Shown piece by piece: positions 18,702 through 27,945 of a DNA stretch of 64,000 nucleotides. The DNA comes from Faecalicatena contorta. GTDB taxonomy: Bacteria; Bacillota; Clostridia; Lachnospirales; Lachnospiraceae. Position numbers and translations under genes: made by a program. The DNA is taken from assembly GCF_003149105.1 (NCBI RefSeq), contig NZ_QGDS01000002.1, positions 248,001 through 312,000 on the forward strand, in the 5' to 3' direction. A model generated the notes under the pieces. It made no database searches, was not told the origin of the DNA, and was given only the letters and a program-made list of their open reading frames with translations. How positions within the stretch are numbered: position 1 is the stretch's first letter; each line of letters opens with the position of its first letter.

Positions 18702-19178
18702 TTGAATCAGAAACAAGTAAAAAGATTTCGTATCCTGGGGAGAGTTCTGTTTGTCCTCTACATGTTCTTTCTCCTGTATTTTCTGATTTTTTCAGACTGG
18801 TATGGAAGAACCGATATTTCGAGAGAATACCGGTATAATTTAGTACTTTTTAAAGAGATAAAACGATTCATTGAATACCGGGAAGAATTAGGGGCCTTCG
18901 CGGTATTTACTAATTTGTTCGGTAATATTTTAATATTTATGCCCTATGGGTTCTTTATTTCTATGGCAAGCAGGAGCAGAGGTTTTTTTATGACCTTGTT
19001 TTACAGTTTTGGCCTGAGCTTATGTGTGGAAACATTCCAGATACTTACAAGGGTAGGCAGTTTTGATGTAGATGATCTTCTGCTGAACACACTGGGAGGA
19101 GTGCTGGGGTATATTTTGTTCTTAATTTGCAATAGGATAAGGAGAAGACATTATGGGTACGGAAAAAAGAGACGCTAA
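18702..19178 (+). CDS. VanZ-like membrane protein
   Basis: 158 residues with four to five predicted membrane helices. The pattern NLFGNILIFMPYGFFI, then ETFQILTRVGSFDVDDLLLNTLGGVLGY is the VanZ signature. VanZ proteins give low-level teicoplanin or lipoglycopeptide tolerance in enterococci, but most chromosomal homologues have no proven function. TTG at 18702 is used, with AAGGGG upstream. It overlaps the next gene by 26 bp. Confidence 0.8.
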   Translation: MNQKQVKRFRILGRVLFVLYMFFLLYFLIFSDWYGRTDISREYRYNLVLFKEIKRFIEYREELGAFAVFTNLFGNILIFMPYGFFISMASRSRGFFMTLFYSFGLSLCVETFQILTRVGSFDVDDLLLNTLGGVLGYILFLICNRIRRRHYGYGKKRR

Positions 19179-19521
19179 GAGCAGGCAAAGGGACAAGGTA
19201 CAGAAAAAAGGATCCCGGAAGTACGGACAGGCAAAGTTAAAGCATTCCCGTATGGGGATATATTCCTGTGTCTACGCGGCGATTTCGTTTGCGATCCTTC
19301 TTACCTGTATTCTGATTGCATTTGTTATGCGTGGAAATACTTTCGGACTTGTGGGAGGTGTTGGAATCCTCTCTATTGTATTGGCAGTGATTGGAATCCG
19401 GGCTTCTATAAAAGGAATGCGGGAGAGAGAAAAGCGTTACATTACCTGTAAAGCGGGACTGGCAGGTAATATTGTGATTCTGTTGGGTTTAATATTGATA
19501 TTTTTAGGAGGGCTTTTGTAA
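19153..19521 (+). CDS. DUF6142-like small membrane protein
   Basis: 122 residues: a lysine- and arginine-rich cytoplasmic N-terminus of about 35 residues, then three hydrophobic segments (AAISFAILLTCILIAFV, GGVGILSIVLAVIGI, GNIVILLGLILIFLGGLL). The arrangement matches the DUF6142 family of Clostridia as I remember it, not by search. It overlaps the VanZ-like gene and ends directly before the aminopeptidase start, so the four genes from 18535 are likely one operon. Function is unknown. Confidence 0.65.
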   Translation: MGTEKRDAKSRQRDKVQKKGSRKYGQAKLKHSRMGIYSCVYAAISFAILLTCILIAFVMRGNTFGLVGGVGILSIVLAVIGIRASIKGMREREKRYITCKAGLAGNIVILLGLILIFLGGLL

Positions 19522-21603
19522 ATGGGATGGAAGGAATGGCAGACAGAGAAAAATGAACAATGCAGGGAAAGACATGAGCTTGCAATAGAAAGAATAAGGC
19601 TGATTGCTGCAGAAGAGGCTGTAGGCGCAGCCTTTTGTCCATTTTTCCGGAAAACAGCAGAATTCTTACTTCTGCTTGAGACTATGCGCGGAAAAGTAGA
19701 GGGCGGCGAATGGGAAACATTTACCATGGAAGAGATGCAGGAGCTGAACCAAGCCCTGTATGCAGATATTTTAGGGGTGCAGTATGCGACCAGTTACGCA
19801 AATCCTTCTTATGCAGTAAAAATGCTGGGACAGGAATACGGGCAGCTTCTGGGTCTGCTTTATGCAGAGGTGAGAGGAGGCATTCCCTATGCATTTGAGA
19901 ACCGGGTGGATTATCTCACTATTTTAGGTGAGCTGTTCATTGAAATCTATAACTGTTTTGAAGCGGAAGAAACACCTGAGTACAAAGCCCTCAAGAATAT
20001 TGTGTATTGGTATGCCAGCGACTATTGTGACGTCTTTTTAGAAGCCAGAATTGAGGAACAGGTAAATCCGGAGTATACTTTTGCGGCGGATATTATTACA
20101 GGTATGGATTTGGATGACGACAGATATCTCTACCGTTTTGGAGAGTACATTACACAAAATGAACTGGGTACAGCCAGGCACCTGAGAAGCCTGCCTGAAG
20201 AAACCATTCGGAAGATGGCGGACGTATATACAGAAGGCTACCGGATAGGCTTCATCAACACCGGAAAGGACTTATCAAAGAAGTCTGTTGTAAATATACG
20301 TTATTGTCTTGGATTTGAAAAGGTGATAAAACTTGCCATAGAGAATTTTGAAAAAATGGGACTAAAGCCTGTTATATTCAGGGCGGCGTCTAGTGTTATT
20401 ACAAAGAAAGAACAGATAAAAGTCGGATATTACGGGGCTATTCCAAATAAGCAATATGAATATGACCACAGGTCAGACCAGGCATTGTTTATGGATAAAC
20501 GTTACATTGAGCGTAAGCTGGATGTTTTAAAGAATGTATATGAAAAAAATAAAGAGCTGGCAGCACAATTTGCGGGCCCGGCAGTGATAGAGATTTTTGG
20601 AGAAAAGCCGTTTTCTCCGGATGTAAAGCCAGAGGCGGCGTCCTATACAGAAGCACAGCGCTCCCTGTCTCTGCTTTATGACAGCAGGTCCGGGCAGATT
20701 ACGAACCAGTATATCAAAGGGGAAGAAAGAGGCTTTACGATTGTTGCCTATCCGGTGCCGGAGATTGGCAGTGAATATCCGGAAATTTTTGATGAAGTGA
20801 TTCGCATTAACACCCTGGATTATAAGCTTTATGAAAAAGTGCAGCAGACCATGATTGACGTTCTGGACCAGGGAGAATATGTGCACATTCTCGGAAAGGA
20901 CGGAAATCAGACGGATTTGAAGGTACAGTTACATCACTTGGAAAATCCGGAAAAGGAAACTATTTTTGAAAACTGCGTTGCTGACGTAAATATCCCGGTT
21001 GGTGAAGTGTTTACATCACCGGTATTGGAAGGTACACAGGGCACACTTCATGTCAGCAAAGTGTATCTCTATGAGCTCCAATATAAAAACCTGAAAATTG
21101 ACTTTCAGGATGGAATGATTACAGATTATACATGTACCAACTTCGAGAATGAAGAGGACAATAAAAAATATATCTATGAAAATATACTCCACAACCACAA
21201 AACTCTGCCTTTGGGAGAGTTTGCAATCGGAACAAACACGACAGCTTATGTGGTGGCGAAAAAGTATGGAATCGAAGATAAAATGCCCATTCTGATTGCG
21301 GAGAAGATGGGACCTCACTTTGCCGTTGGCGATACCTGTTATAGCTGGAGCGAGGATGTCCGCACCTATAACCAGAATGGAAAAGAAATCGTAGCAAAAG
21401 AAAATACTGTATCTGCCCTCAGGAGAGAGGATACTGCCAAAGCATACTTCCATTGCCATACAGATATAACCATACCTTATGAAGAGTTAGAAGAAATAAG
21501 TGTAGTGACAAAAGAAGGCAAAAAGATTATACTATTGAAAGACGGAAGGTTTGCGCTTAAAGGAACAGAAGCCCTTAATGAGCCACTGGCCGATAGTGAT
21601 TAG
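19522..21603 (+). CDS. M29-type (AmpS-like) metallo-aminopeptidase
   Basis: 693 residues, longer than usual M29 enzymes (about 410), because the first 300 residues form an extra helical domain. The peptidase part (about 330-680) shows the expected metal-ligand segments: IPVGEVFTSP (Glu), GEFAIGTN (Glu), EKMGPHFAVGDTC (His), and CHTDITI (His, Asp). It would remove N-terminal amino acids from peptides in the cytosol. AGGAGGG precedes ATG 19522. The final residues and stop (GCC GAT AGT GAT TAG) come from the same repeat sequence that ends pyrE, but read in another frame. Confidence 0.8.
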   Translation: MGWKEWQTEKNEQCRERHELAIERIRLIAAEEAVGAAFCPFFRKTAEFLLLLETMRGKVEGGEWETFTMEEMQELNQALYADILGVQYATSYANPSYAVKMLGQEYGQLLGLLYAEVRGGIPYAFENRVDYLTILGELFIEIYNCFEAEETPEYKALKNIVYWYASDYCDVFLEARIEEQVNPEYTFAADIITGMDLDDDRYLYRFGEYITQNELGTARHLRSLPEETIRKMADVYTEGYRIGFINTGKDLSKKSVVNIRYCLGFEKVIKLAIENFEKMGLKPVIFRAASSVITKKEQIKVGYYGAIPNKQYEYDHRSDQALFMDKRYIERKLDVLKNVYEKNKELAAQFAGPAVIEIFGEKPFSPDVKPEAASYTEAQRSLSLLYDSRSGQITNQYIKGEERGFTIVAYPVPEIGSEYPEIFDEVIRINTLDYKLYEKVQQTMIDVLDQGEYVHILGKDGNQTDLKVQLHHLENPEKETIFENCVADVNIPVGEVFTSPVLEGTQGTLHVSKVYLYELQYKNLKIDFQDGMITDYTCTNFENEEDNKKYIYENILHNHKTLPLGEFAIGTNTTAYVVAKKYGIEDKMPILIAEKMGPHFAVGDTCYSWSEDVRTYNQNGKEIVAKENTVSALRREDTAKAYFHCHTDITIPYEELEEISVVTKEGKKIILLKDGRFALKGTEALNEPLADSD

Positions 21604-21735
21604 CGAGGTTCTTTCGAGCTTAGCACGTAGGCCGTTCTTTGAGCTTAGCGAAACATTGAACACTTGACGAGGTTTTCCACGAGTCTAGTGAGAAAGTTCA
21701 CCCTTGTGGTGTGTATTGTCGAGCTTAGCGAAAAG
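21588..21735 (+). repeat. TTAGCGA-type degenerate repeat between aminopeptidase and purE
   Basis: Shares GGCCGATAGTGATT with 18402 and supplies the last four residues and stop of the aminopeptidase. It then shows at least four GAGCTTAGCR- or GAGTCTAGTGA-like units separated by 20-60 bp, the last (TCGAGCTTAGCGAAAAG) ending just before the purE ribosome site. No promoter, riboswitch or PurR box was recognised inside it. Confidence 0.65.
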
Positions 21736-21778
21736 AACTTCCATAGAAAGAAAACGTATACTTGGAAGGAGACAGGAT

Positions 21779-22288
21779 ATGCCAAAAGTAGGAATAGTAA
21801 TGGGAAGCGACTCTGACTTAAAGGTTATGAGTAAAGCAGCAAGTATGCTGGAAAAGCTGGGAGTCGATTATGAGATGACAATTATCTCCGCACACCGTGA
21901 GCCAGATGTGTTTTTTGAGTGGGCAAAGGCAGCCGAGGGTAAGGGAATCAAAGTAATCATTGCAGGGGCAGGTATGGCTGCACATCTGCCGGGAATGTGC
22001 GCGGCACTGTTTCCCATGCCTGTTGTAGGAGTTCCGATGTCAGGGAAGAATCTGGCTGGAGAAGATGCATTGTTTTCTATTGTACAGATGCCTCCCGGAA
22101 TTCCGGTGGCTACGGTTGCAATTGACGGCGGAATGAATGCGGCGATTCTGGCAGCCAAGATTCTGGCTGTGTCAGATGCAGAACTTTTAGACAAGCTGAA
22201 GGCATATTCTGTGGAAATGAAAGAGACAGTTCAGGGAAAAGCTGCAAAACTGGAAGAAATAGGATACGAAGCTTATCTGAATATGTAG
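21779..22288 (+). CDS. purE: 5-(carboxyamino)imidazole ribonucleotide mutase (class I PurE)
   Basis: 169 residues from ATG 21779 with AAGGAGA upstream; the in-frame upstream ATG lies in repeats and is rejected. Conserved segments are MGSDSDL, SAHREPD (the catalytic His region) and the [10 protein letters not shown] loop. It rearranges N5-CAIR to CAIR in purine synthesis, although class I enzymes normally need PurK, which is not seen here. It opens a purE-purM-purN-purD run. Confidence 0.94.
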   Translation: MPKVGIVMGSDSDLKVMSKAASMLEKLGVDYEMTIISAHREPDVFFEWAKAAEGKGIKVIIAGAGMAAHLPGMCAALFPMPVVGVPMSGKNLAGEDALFSIVQMPPGIPVATVAIDGGMNAAILAAKILAVSDAELLDKLKAYSVEMKETVQGKAAKLEEIGYEAYLNM

Positions 22289-22299
22289 AAAATTTGTAA

Positions 22300-22333
22300 C
22301 TGTTCAGTACAGGACTGTGCATTTACTGAACAG
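22300..22333. repeat. Inverted-repeat element, short form, between purE and purM
   Basis: 34 bp bounded by CTGTTCAG and CTGAACAG; 29 bp match the start of the element at 17573. Both copies are followed by ATAC(A/G)AA. The ends can pair (CTGTTCAGTA with TACTGAACAG) as a small hairpin in the intercistronic mRNA. Confidence 0.7.
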
Positions 22334-22370
22334 ATACGAAATTTTCTATCACATAGAATGGAGAAATTAT

Positions 22371-23396
22371 ATGGATTATAAAAACGCAGGTGTTGATATC
22401 GAAGCAGGCTACAAATCAGTAGAGTTGATGAAAAAGCATGTGCAGGAGACAATGAGGCCGGAAGTTCTGACAAATCTGGGTGGATTTTCAGGCGCATTTT
22501 CTATGGAGAAGTTCAAAGATATGGAAAAGCCCACGCTGGTATCTGGTACAGATGGTGTAGGCACCAAATTAAAGCTGGCATTTCTCTTGGACAAGCATGA
22601 TACAATCGGGATTGATTGTGTTGCAATGTGTGTGAATGATATTGCATGTGCAGGCGGAGAACCGTTATTTTTCCTGGATTACATTGCATGCGGCAGGAAT
22701 GAACCTGAAAAGATTGCTGCAATTGTCAGCGGTGTGGCAGAAGGATGTAAACAGGCTGGTGCCGCATTGATAGGCGGAGAAACAGCGGAGATGCCTGGAT
22801 TTTATCCTATAGAGGAGTATGACCTTGCAGGGTTTGCAGTAGGAGTTGTAGACGAAAAGGACTTGATTACAGGAAAAGATTTGAAACCAGGAGATGTGCT
22901 GATTGGTATGGCATCATCGGGCGTGCACAGCAACGGTTTCTCTCTGGTGAGAAATGTGTTCAGCATGAAGAGGGAGGCATTGGATACATATTACGACAGC
23001 CTTCAGGCTACGCTGGGAGAGACACTTTTAGCACCTACAAAGATTTATGTGAAGGCTCTGCGCGGTGTAAAGGAAGCAGGTGTTGTAATAAAGGCGTGCA
23101 GCCATATTACAGGCGGCGGGTTTTATGAGAATATACCCCGTATGTTAAAAGAGGGTACTCATGCGGTTATCCGCAAGGACAGTTATCCCATACCTCCGGT
23201 TTTCAACATGCTGTCTGTGGATGGTGATATTGAGGAAAAGGTAATGTATAATACCTTTAACATGGGCCTGGGGATGATTCTTGCAGTAGATAAAGCCGAT
23301 GTGGACAGGACAATGGAAGCAGTGAACGCTGCCGGTGAGACGGCGTATGTGGTAGGACAGATAGAAGCAGGAGAAAAAGGAGTTACCTTATGCTAA
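22371..23396 (+). CDS. purM: Phosphoribosylformylglycinamidine cyclo-ligase (AIR synthetase)
   Basis: 341 residues from ATG 22371 (GGAGA upstream); the upstream ATG at 22317 sits in the repeat. Family landmarks: the N-terminal [11 protein letters not shown] segment, [29 protein letters not shown] and the late [15 protein letters not shown]. It closes the imidazole ring of AIR using ATP. The start of purN overlaps its end by 7 bases. Confidence 0.94.
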   Translation: MDYKNAGVDIEAGYKSVELMKKHVQETMRPEVLTNLGGFSGAFSMEKFKDMEKPTLVSGTDGVGTKLKLAFLLDKHDTIGIDCVAMCVNDIACAGGEPLFFLDYIACGRNEPEKIAAIVSGVAEGCKQAGAALIGGETAEMPGFYPIEEYDLAGFAVGVVDEKDLITGKDLKPGDVLIGMASSGVHSNGFSLVRNVFSMKREALDTYYDSLQATLGETLLAPTKIYVKALRGVKEAGVVIKACSHITGGGFYENIPRMLKEGTHAVIRKDSYPIPPVFNMLSVDGDIEEKVMYNTFNMGLGMILAVDKADVDRTMEAVNAAGETAYVVGQIEAGEKGVTLC

Positions 23397-24016
23397 GGAT
23401 CGTTGTTCTGGTTTCCGGAGGCGGGACCAATCTGCAGGCTATTATTGACGGCATAAAGGATGGTACAATTTCAAATACGGAAATTACAGGTGTTATCAGC
23501 AACAACAAAAATGTACGTGCACTGGAACGTGCCGGGGAAAACGGAATTGCGAATTTCTGCATTTCTCCAAAAGACTATGAATCCAGAGAGGTGTTTAACC
23601 GGAAGCTTTTAGAGGCAGTGGATGCCTGCAGGCCGGATTTGATTGTACTGGCTGGATTTTTGGTTGTAATTCCAGCCATCATGATAGAAAAATACAGAAA
23701 CCGTATCATAAATATACACCCGTCACTAATTCCGGCGTTCTGCGGGAAGGGATATTACGGGCTGGGTGTCCATGAAGCAGCCCTGGAACGGGGAGTAAAA
23801 GTAACCGGTGCAACGGTTCACTTTGTGGATGAAGGGACGGATACAGGTCCCATTCTATTACAGAAGGCGGTAGAAATTAAGCAGGGGGATACCCCTGACG
23901 TTCTGCAGCAAAGGGTGATGAAGCAGGCAGAATGGGAAATACTTCCCGCAGCCATCGATTTGATTGCGCGTGGTAAGGTTACAGTGACAGATGGAAGAAC
24001 AGTTATCTTGGGATAA
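23390..24016 (+). CDS. purN: Phosphoribosylglycinamide formyltransferase
   Basis: 208 residues. N10-formyl-THF-dependent enzyme with the N-terminal [13 protein letters not shown] phosphate loop, [10 protein letters not shown], the catalytic NIHPSLIP segment and [17 protein letters not shown]. It overlaps purM, so expression is coupled. It formylates GAR, the product of the PurD encoded next. Confidence 0.94.
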   Translation: MLRIVVLVSGGGTNLQAIIDGIKDGTISNTEITGVISNNKNVRALERAGENGIANFCISPKDYESREVFNRKLLEAVDACRPDLIVLAGFLVVIPAIMIEKYRNRIINIHPSLIPAFCGKGYYGLGVHEAALERGVKVTGATVHFVDEGTDTGPILLQKAVEIKQGDTPDVLQQRVMKQAEWEILPAAIDLIARGKVTVTDGRTVILG

Positions 24017-24058
24017 GGCGGAGGACTAACCGCACCCATTAAAAATGAGGTGGGAGTT

Positions 24059-25339
24059 ATGAAGGTATTGATTGTAGGCAGCGGCGGCAGGGAACATGCA
24101 ATTGCGGAAAGCGCGGCAAAGAGCAGCAAGGTAGAGAAGATATATTGTGCACCGGGAAATGCAGGGATTTCAGAATATGCCCAGTGTGTAGATATTAGTG
24201 CTATGGAATTTGATAAACTGGTTGCTTTTGCCAGAGAGACATTGATTGATCTTGTAATTGTAGGTATGGATGATCCCCTGGTAGGCGGTCTTGTGGACGA
24301 GATGGAAAGAGCGGGAATCCGTACATTCGGTCCTCGCAAAAACGCGGCGATCCTGGAAGGCTCCAAGGCATTTTCCAAGAACTTGATGAAGAAATACAAG
24401 ATACCTACAGCAGGCTATGAAAATTTTACGGATGCAGATAAAGCCCTGGATTATCTGGAAACTGCAAGGTTTCCCCTTGTTTTAAAGGCCGACGGACTGG
24501 CACTTGGAAAAGGAGTGTTGATTTGCAGTACACTGGAGGAAGCGAAAGAAGGCGTGAAGGATATCATGCTGGATAAGAAATTCGGTTCCGCAGGGAATGA
24601 AATGGTAGTTGAAGAATTTATGACAGGAAGGGAAGTGTCTGTACTTTCCTTTGTGGATGGCAAGACAATCAAGACCATGACCTCTGCCCAGGACCACAAG
24701 CGTGCGGGAGATGGGGACACAGGTTTGAATACAGGCGGTATGGGAACATTTTCCCCAAGTCCTTTTTACACGAAAGAGGTGGAAGAATTCTGTAATCAGT
24801 ATATTTATCAGGCCACAGTGGATGCAATGGCTGCCGAGGGAAGAGCGTTCAAGGGTGTTATTTTCTTTGGGCTGATGCTTACAGAGGAAGGCCCCAAGGT
24901 TCTGGAATATAATGCACGCTTTGGCGACCCAGAGGCACAGGTTGTACTGCCCCGTATGAAAAATGATTTGATTGAGGTAGTTGAGGCTTGTATAGACGGG
25001 ACTTTGGACCAGGTTGATCTGCAGTTTGAAGACAATGCGGCAGTCTGCGTGGTACTTGCTTCCGAAGGGTACCCTGTGAAATATGAGAAAGGATTTGAGA
25101 TTACCGGGTTAGATGAGTTTCAGAAATATGAAGGATATTATTGTTTCCATGCAGGGACCAGATTTGACGGAGACAGGATTGTAACAAACGGAGGCCGTGT
25201 GCTGGGTATTACAGCTAAAGGTAAGGATTTGAAAGAAGCCAGAGCGAATGCTTATGCTGCGGCAGAGTGGGTGCAGTTTGAAAATAAATATATGCGCCGG
25301 GACATTGGCAAAGCCATTGATGAGGCAGATGCTTATTGA
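24059..25339 (+). CDS. purD: Phosphoribosylamine-glycine ligase
   Basis: 426 residues from ATG 24059 with GAGGTGGGA upstream; a GTG nine bases earlier is less likely. ATP-grasp enzyme: GSGGREHAIA at the N-terminus, GSKAFSKNLMKKYKIPTA, LVLKADGLALGKGV, and YNARFGDPEAQV near the metal site. The last codon plus stop (TAT TGA) begins the first unit of the tandem repeat at 25334. Confidence 0.94.
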   Translation: MKVLIVGSGGREHAIAESAAKSSKVEKIYCAPGNAGISEYAQCVDISAMEFDKLVAFARETLIDLVIVGMDDPLVGGLVDEMERAGIRTFGPRKNAAILEGSKAFSKNLMKKYKIPTAGYENFTDADKALDYLETARFPLVLKADGLALGKGVLICSTLEEAKEGVKDIMLDKKFGSAGNEMVVEEFMTGREVSVLSFVDGKTIKTMTSAQDHKRAGDGDTGLNTGGMGTFSPSPFYTKEVEEFCNQYIYQATVDAMAAEGRAFKGVIFFGLMLTEEGPKVLEYNARFGDPEAQVVLPRMKNDLIEVVEACIDGTLDQVDLQFEDNAAVCVVLASEGYPVKYEKGFEITGLDEFQKYEGYYCFHAGTRFDGDRIVTNGGRVLGITAKGKDLKEARANAYAAAEWVQFENKYMRRDIGKAIDEADAY

Positions 25340-25429
25340 ATATTAGTAGTTTAACAAGCATACCTTATTGAACGTTAGTAGTTCAATAAGTATGCCATAT
25401 TAAACATTATCAGTTTAATAAGTATGGGT
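25334..25429. repeat. Three tandem 32-bp hairpin repeats
   Basis: Units at 25334-25365, 25366-25397 and 25398-25429. Each can fold as a stem: unit 2 TATTGAAC/GTTCAATA and unit 3 TATTAAAC/GTTTAATA are perfect, with a 7-base loop (GTTAGTA or ATTATCA). The G-C to A-T change between units 2 and 3 is compensated in both arms. The first unit starts inside the purD stop codon. A related copy lies at 37729 in the ABC-F leader. Confidence 0.8.
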
Positions 25430-25458
25430 TAAAAAGATTCGGAAAATATGAGTTTGCA

Positions 25459-25504
25459 GGAAAAAGCCGGTGATGTTGGAGACAATCATTATCGGCTTTT
25501 GCAG
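25459..25504 (+). terminator. Stem-loop after the purine cluster, probable terminator
   Basis: AAAAGCCGGTGATG (25462-25475) pairs with CATTATCGGCTTTT (25487-25500) with two G-T pairs and an 11-base loop. The 3' arm ends in TTTT, giving a short U-tract. It separates purD from the penicillin-binding protein gene. Confidence 0.6.
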
Positions 25505-25551
25505 TTTCGGGTACGGCAACCAGGTTCTATTTTAGAAAGGCGGGGATTGAT

Positions 25552-27642
25552 TTGGCGACAAGAAAAGAATACAAGGAGAAGAGAAGAAATAAGGTACAGG
25601 GAAGAAGGAAAGGGCCTGTTATTGCTGCAGCAGCCGTAGTTATTTTACTGGCCGCAGCAGGTGGGATTCTGGCCTGGAAGATGCTTGGGATAAAATCCAC
25701 GCCCCAGAAAACTGCGGAGAAGTATTTTGCACTCTTAAATAAAGGGAAATACGAAGAGATGTATGGGCTGCTGAGTAAAGAGACAAGAGAAAATGTGTCA
25801 GAGGAAGACTTTATCAGCAGGAATCAGAATATTTATGAAGGGATAGCTGCCCGGAATATCAAGATTGCCCTGAAAGGGGAGCCTGAGTATAAAGATGGTA
25901 AAAAACAAGCAGCGGTGTCTTATTCTACTGTAATGGACACTTCCGCAGATGAAGTGACATTTGATAATAAAATGCAGCTAATAAAAGAAGATAATTCTTA
26001 TTTTATTGCCTGGGATTCCACTTTGATTTTCCCGTTCCTGAAGGACGATTATAAAGTTCAGATTAATACAAAAACTGCAACCCGGGGTTCTATTATAGAC
26101 AGAAACGGGCAAATGCTTGCAGGTCAGGGAACAGTCTCAGAGGTAGGAATTGTACCTGGGAAACTAGGGGATAATAAAGAGGAAGCTATCCGCAAAATTG
26201 GTGAAATACTGGATATGACAGAAGATGAAATTAATCAGAAATTGAGTGCCTCTTATGTACAGGAAGACTCCTTTGTTCCCCTGAAGAAAATTTCAAAAGC
26301 AGATATTGCATCGGAGACGGAGCTGCTGAAGGTTTCCGGCATTTTAATTCAGGATAAAGAGGAGCGGGTATATCCTTTGGGCGCTGCAGCGGGCCAACTG
26401 ACAGGGTATATACAAGCTGTAACGGCGGAAGAACTGGAAGAATTGAAAGACAAAGGATATCATGAAAACAGTGTCATAGGCAAATCAGGGCTGGAGAGGG
26501 CTTTTGAGGAGGAACTTAGAGCCAGTGACGGCAGCAGTATTGATGTTGTAGATGCAGAAGGTGCAGTGATTGAGACTGTAGCTTTTAAACCGGCTCAGGA
26601 CGGAAAGGATGTAAAGGTGACCGTGGATGCAGAAATGCAGAAGAAAGCCTATGAGCAATTTGCTTCAGACCCGGGCACTGCGGCAGCCATGAATCCGAAG
26701 ACTGGAGAAGTTCTGGCATTAGTAAGTACTCCGTCTTATGACCCTAATGAATTTATTATGGGAATGTCCAACAGACGTTGGAATGAGCTAAATGAGGATG
26801 AAAACAAGCCGCTGATGAACCGTTTTAATACCTCCTGGGTTCCAGGCTCCACATTTAAAGCAATTACTGCTGCAATTGGTGTGGACACAGGAAAAATCCA
26901 GCCGGACTTAAATATGGGATATGTTGGCCTGAAATGGCAGAAAGATGGAAGCTGGGGAGATTATTATGTAACTACATTGACAGATTACGGCGCAGAAGTA
27001 AATCTGGAAAATGCACTTGTTTATTCAGATAATATTTATTTTGCAAGGGCAGCACTGGAGATTGGCGCCGACACGATGATTGAGAACTTCGAAGTACTGG
27101 GGTTTGATGAGGAGATACCTTTTGAGCTCAGTCTTTCAAACTCCACGTATGATGATGACGGCAAAATTGATTCCGATATACAGCTGGCTGATACTGGATA
27201 TGGGCAGGGACAGCTTCTCGTAAACCCTCTGCATATGATATCCATGTATACAATGTTTGTAAACGAAGGGAATATGATTCAGCCCACAATCCTCTACCAG
27301 GAAAATGCGAAAGGAGAGATCTGGAAGCAGCAGGTTATTTCCCTGGAGGCAGCAGAGCTGGTTAAAAATGATTTAATACAGGTTATCGAAAACCCATCGG
27401 GGACCGGAGCCAAGGCAAAAATTGACGGTGTTCTTATGCTGGGCAAGACCGGAACAGCGGAAATTAAAGAGACTCAGGACGATGCAGATGGCGTGGAGCG
27501 GGGCTGGTTTGTCTGCGAAACTACAGAAGATATTGCAAAACCTATTGTCATAACAGGAATGGTAGAAGATGTAAAAGGGAAGGGTGGAAGCACCTATGTA
27601 ACAGAAAAAGTGCGTGAAATTGTGGCGGCTTACGAGCAGTAG
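25552..27642 (+). CDS. Class B penicillin-binding protein with MecA-type N-terminal domain
   Basis: 696 residues. A short basic cytoplasmic start, one membrane anchor (about 22-43), an NTF2-like MecA_N domain (about 50-155), a dimerisation domain (about 170-360) and a transpeptidase domain. Active-site motifs are intact: STFK (Ser433, Lys436), SDN (Ser492) and KTG (Lys632). It cross-links peptidoglycan outside the membrane. This architecture is that of the low-affinity B3 group (enterococcal PBP5, staphylococcal PBP2a), which are often poorly inhibited by beta-lactams; chromosomal clostridial members are not necessarily resistant. TTG at 25552 with AAGGCGGGG upstream. It appears monocistronic. 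Confidence 0.88.
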   Translation: MATRKEYKEKRRNKVQGRRKGPVIAAAAVVILLAAAGGILAWKMLGIKSTPQKTAEKYFALLNKGKYEEMYGLLSKETRENVSEEDFISRNQNIYEGIAARNIKIALKGEPEYKDGKKQAAVSYSTVMDTSADEVTFDNKMQLIKEDNSYFIAWDSTLIFPFLKDDYKVQINTKTATRGSIIDRNGQMLAGQGTVSEVGIVPGKLGDNKEEAIRKIGEILDMTEDEINQKLSASYVQEDSFVPLKKISKADIASETELLKVSGILIQDKEERVYPLGAAAGQLTGYIQAVTAEELEELKDKGYHENSVIGKSGLERAFEEELRASDGSSIDVVDAEGAVIETVAFKPAQDGKDVKVTVDAEMQKKAYEQFASDPGTAAAMNPKTGEVLALVSTPSYDPNEFIMGMSNRRWNELNEDENKPLMNRFNTSWVPGSTFKAITAAIGVDTGKIQPDLNMGYVGLKWQKDGSWGDYYVTTLTDYGAEVNLENALVYSDNIYFARAALEIGADTMIENFEVLGFDEEIPFELSLSNSTYDDDGKIDSDIQLADTGYGQGQLLVNPLHMISMYTMFVNEGNMIQPTILYQENAKGEIWKQQVISLEAAELVKNDLIQVIENPSGTGAKAKIDGVLMLGKTGTAEIKETQDDADGVERGWFVCETTEDIAKPIVITGMVEDVKGKGGSTYVTEKVREIVAAYEQ

Positions 27643-27655
27643 ATACATGAAAAAG

Positions 27656-27800
27656 CTACAGTTCACACCCGGGGGGTGCGCACTGTAACGACATCCAGCA
27701 CATTTAAGCCGCCTGCGGCGAGGGGCTGGTGCCCTGAAGCCGTTGCTTTAATGGCTCCGATGCCGTGCAGCGGAGTGCACGGCACGGTCTGAACAGTACC
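27656..27800. repeat. GC-rich inverted-repeat element between PBP and Crp-like gene
   Basis: Ends GTTCACACC (from 27661) and GGTCTGAAC (to 27794) are inverted matches at 8 of 9 positions. The inside is far more GC-rich than its surroundings and includes a perfect hairpin GCCGTGCA/TGCACGGC (27762-27783). The right end resembles that of the 17573 and 22300 elements (CTGAACAG). There is no coding potential; it fills most of the 300-bp gap between the two genes. Confidence 0.6.
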
Positions 27801-27839
27801 CCCTGCTGAATAGTCACATGAGAAATATAGGCATACTGA

Positions 27840-27868
27840 TTGAGAAGTCAGGGAAATTATGTTAAAAT
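27840..27868 (+). promoter_or_regulatory. Promoter of the Crp/Fnr-like regulator gene
   Basis: TTGAGA (27840-27845), 17-bp spacer, TAAAAT (27863-27868). It lies just downstream of the GC-rich repeat and 78 bp before the ATG. Confidence 0.6.
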
Positions 27869-27945
27869 CTTATTAGGACAATTGTAAACATTGCGGTACC
27901 CCGGAAAGGTTCTGAAATTAAGAAAATGTAGGTGGACGATTATTC

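Noticed and set aside
21604-21778. Purine riboswitch before purE
   Set aside because: I found no conserved purine aptamer core; the region is made of the TTAGCGA repeat.
25334-25429. Possible small CRISPR array
   Set aside because: Units are contiguous with no spacers and fold as hairpins; no cas genes are nearby.
25448-25639. 63-codon frame before the penicillin-binding protein
   Set aside because: It covers the terminator hairpin and the start of the next gene in another frame.
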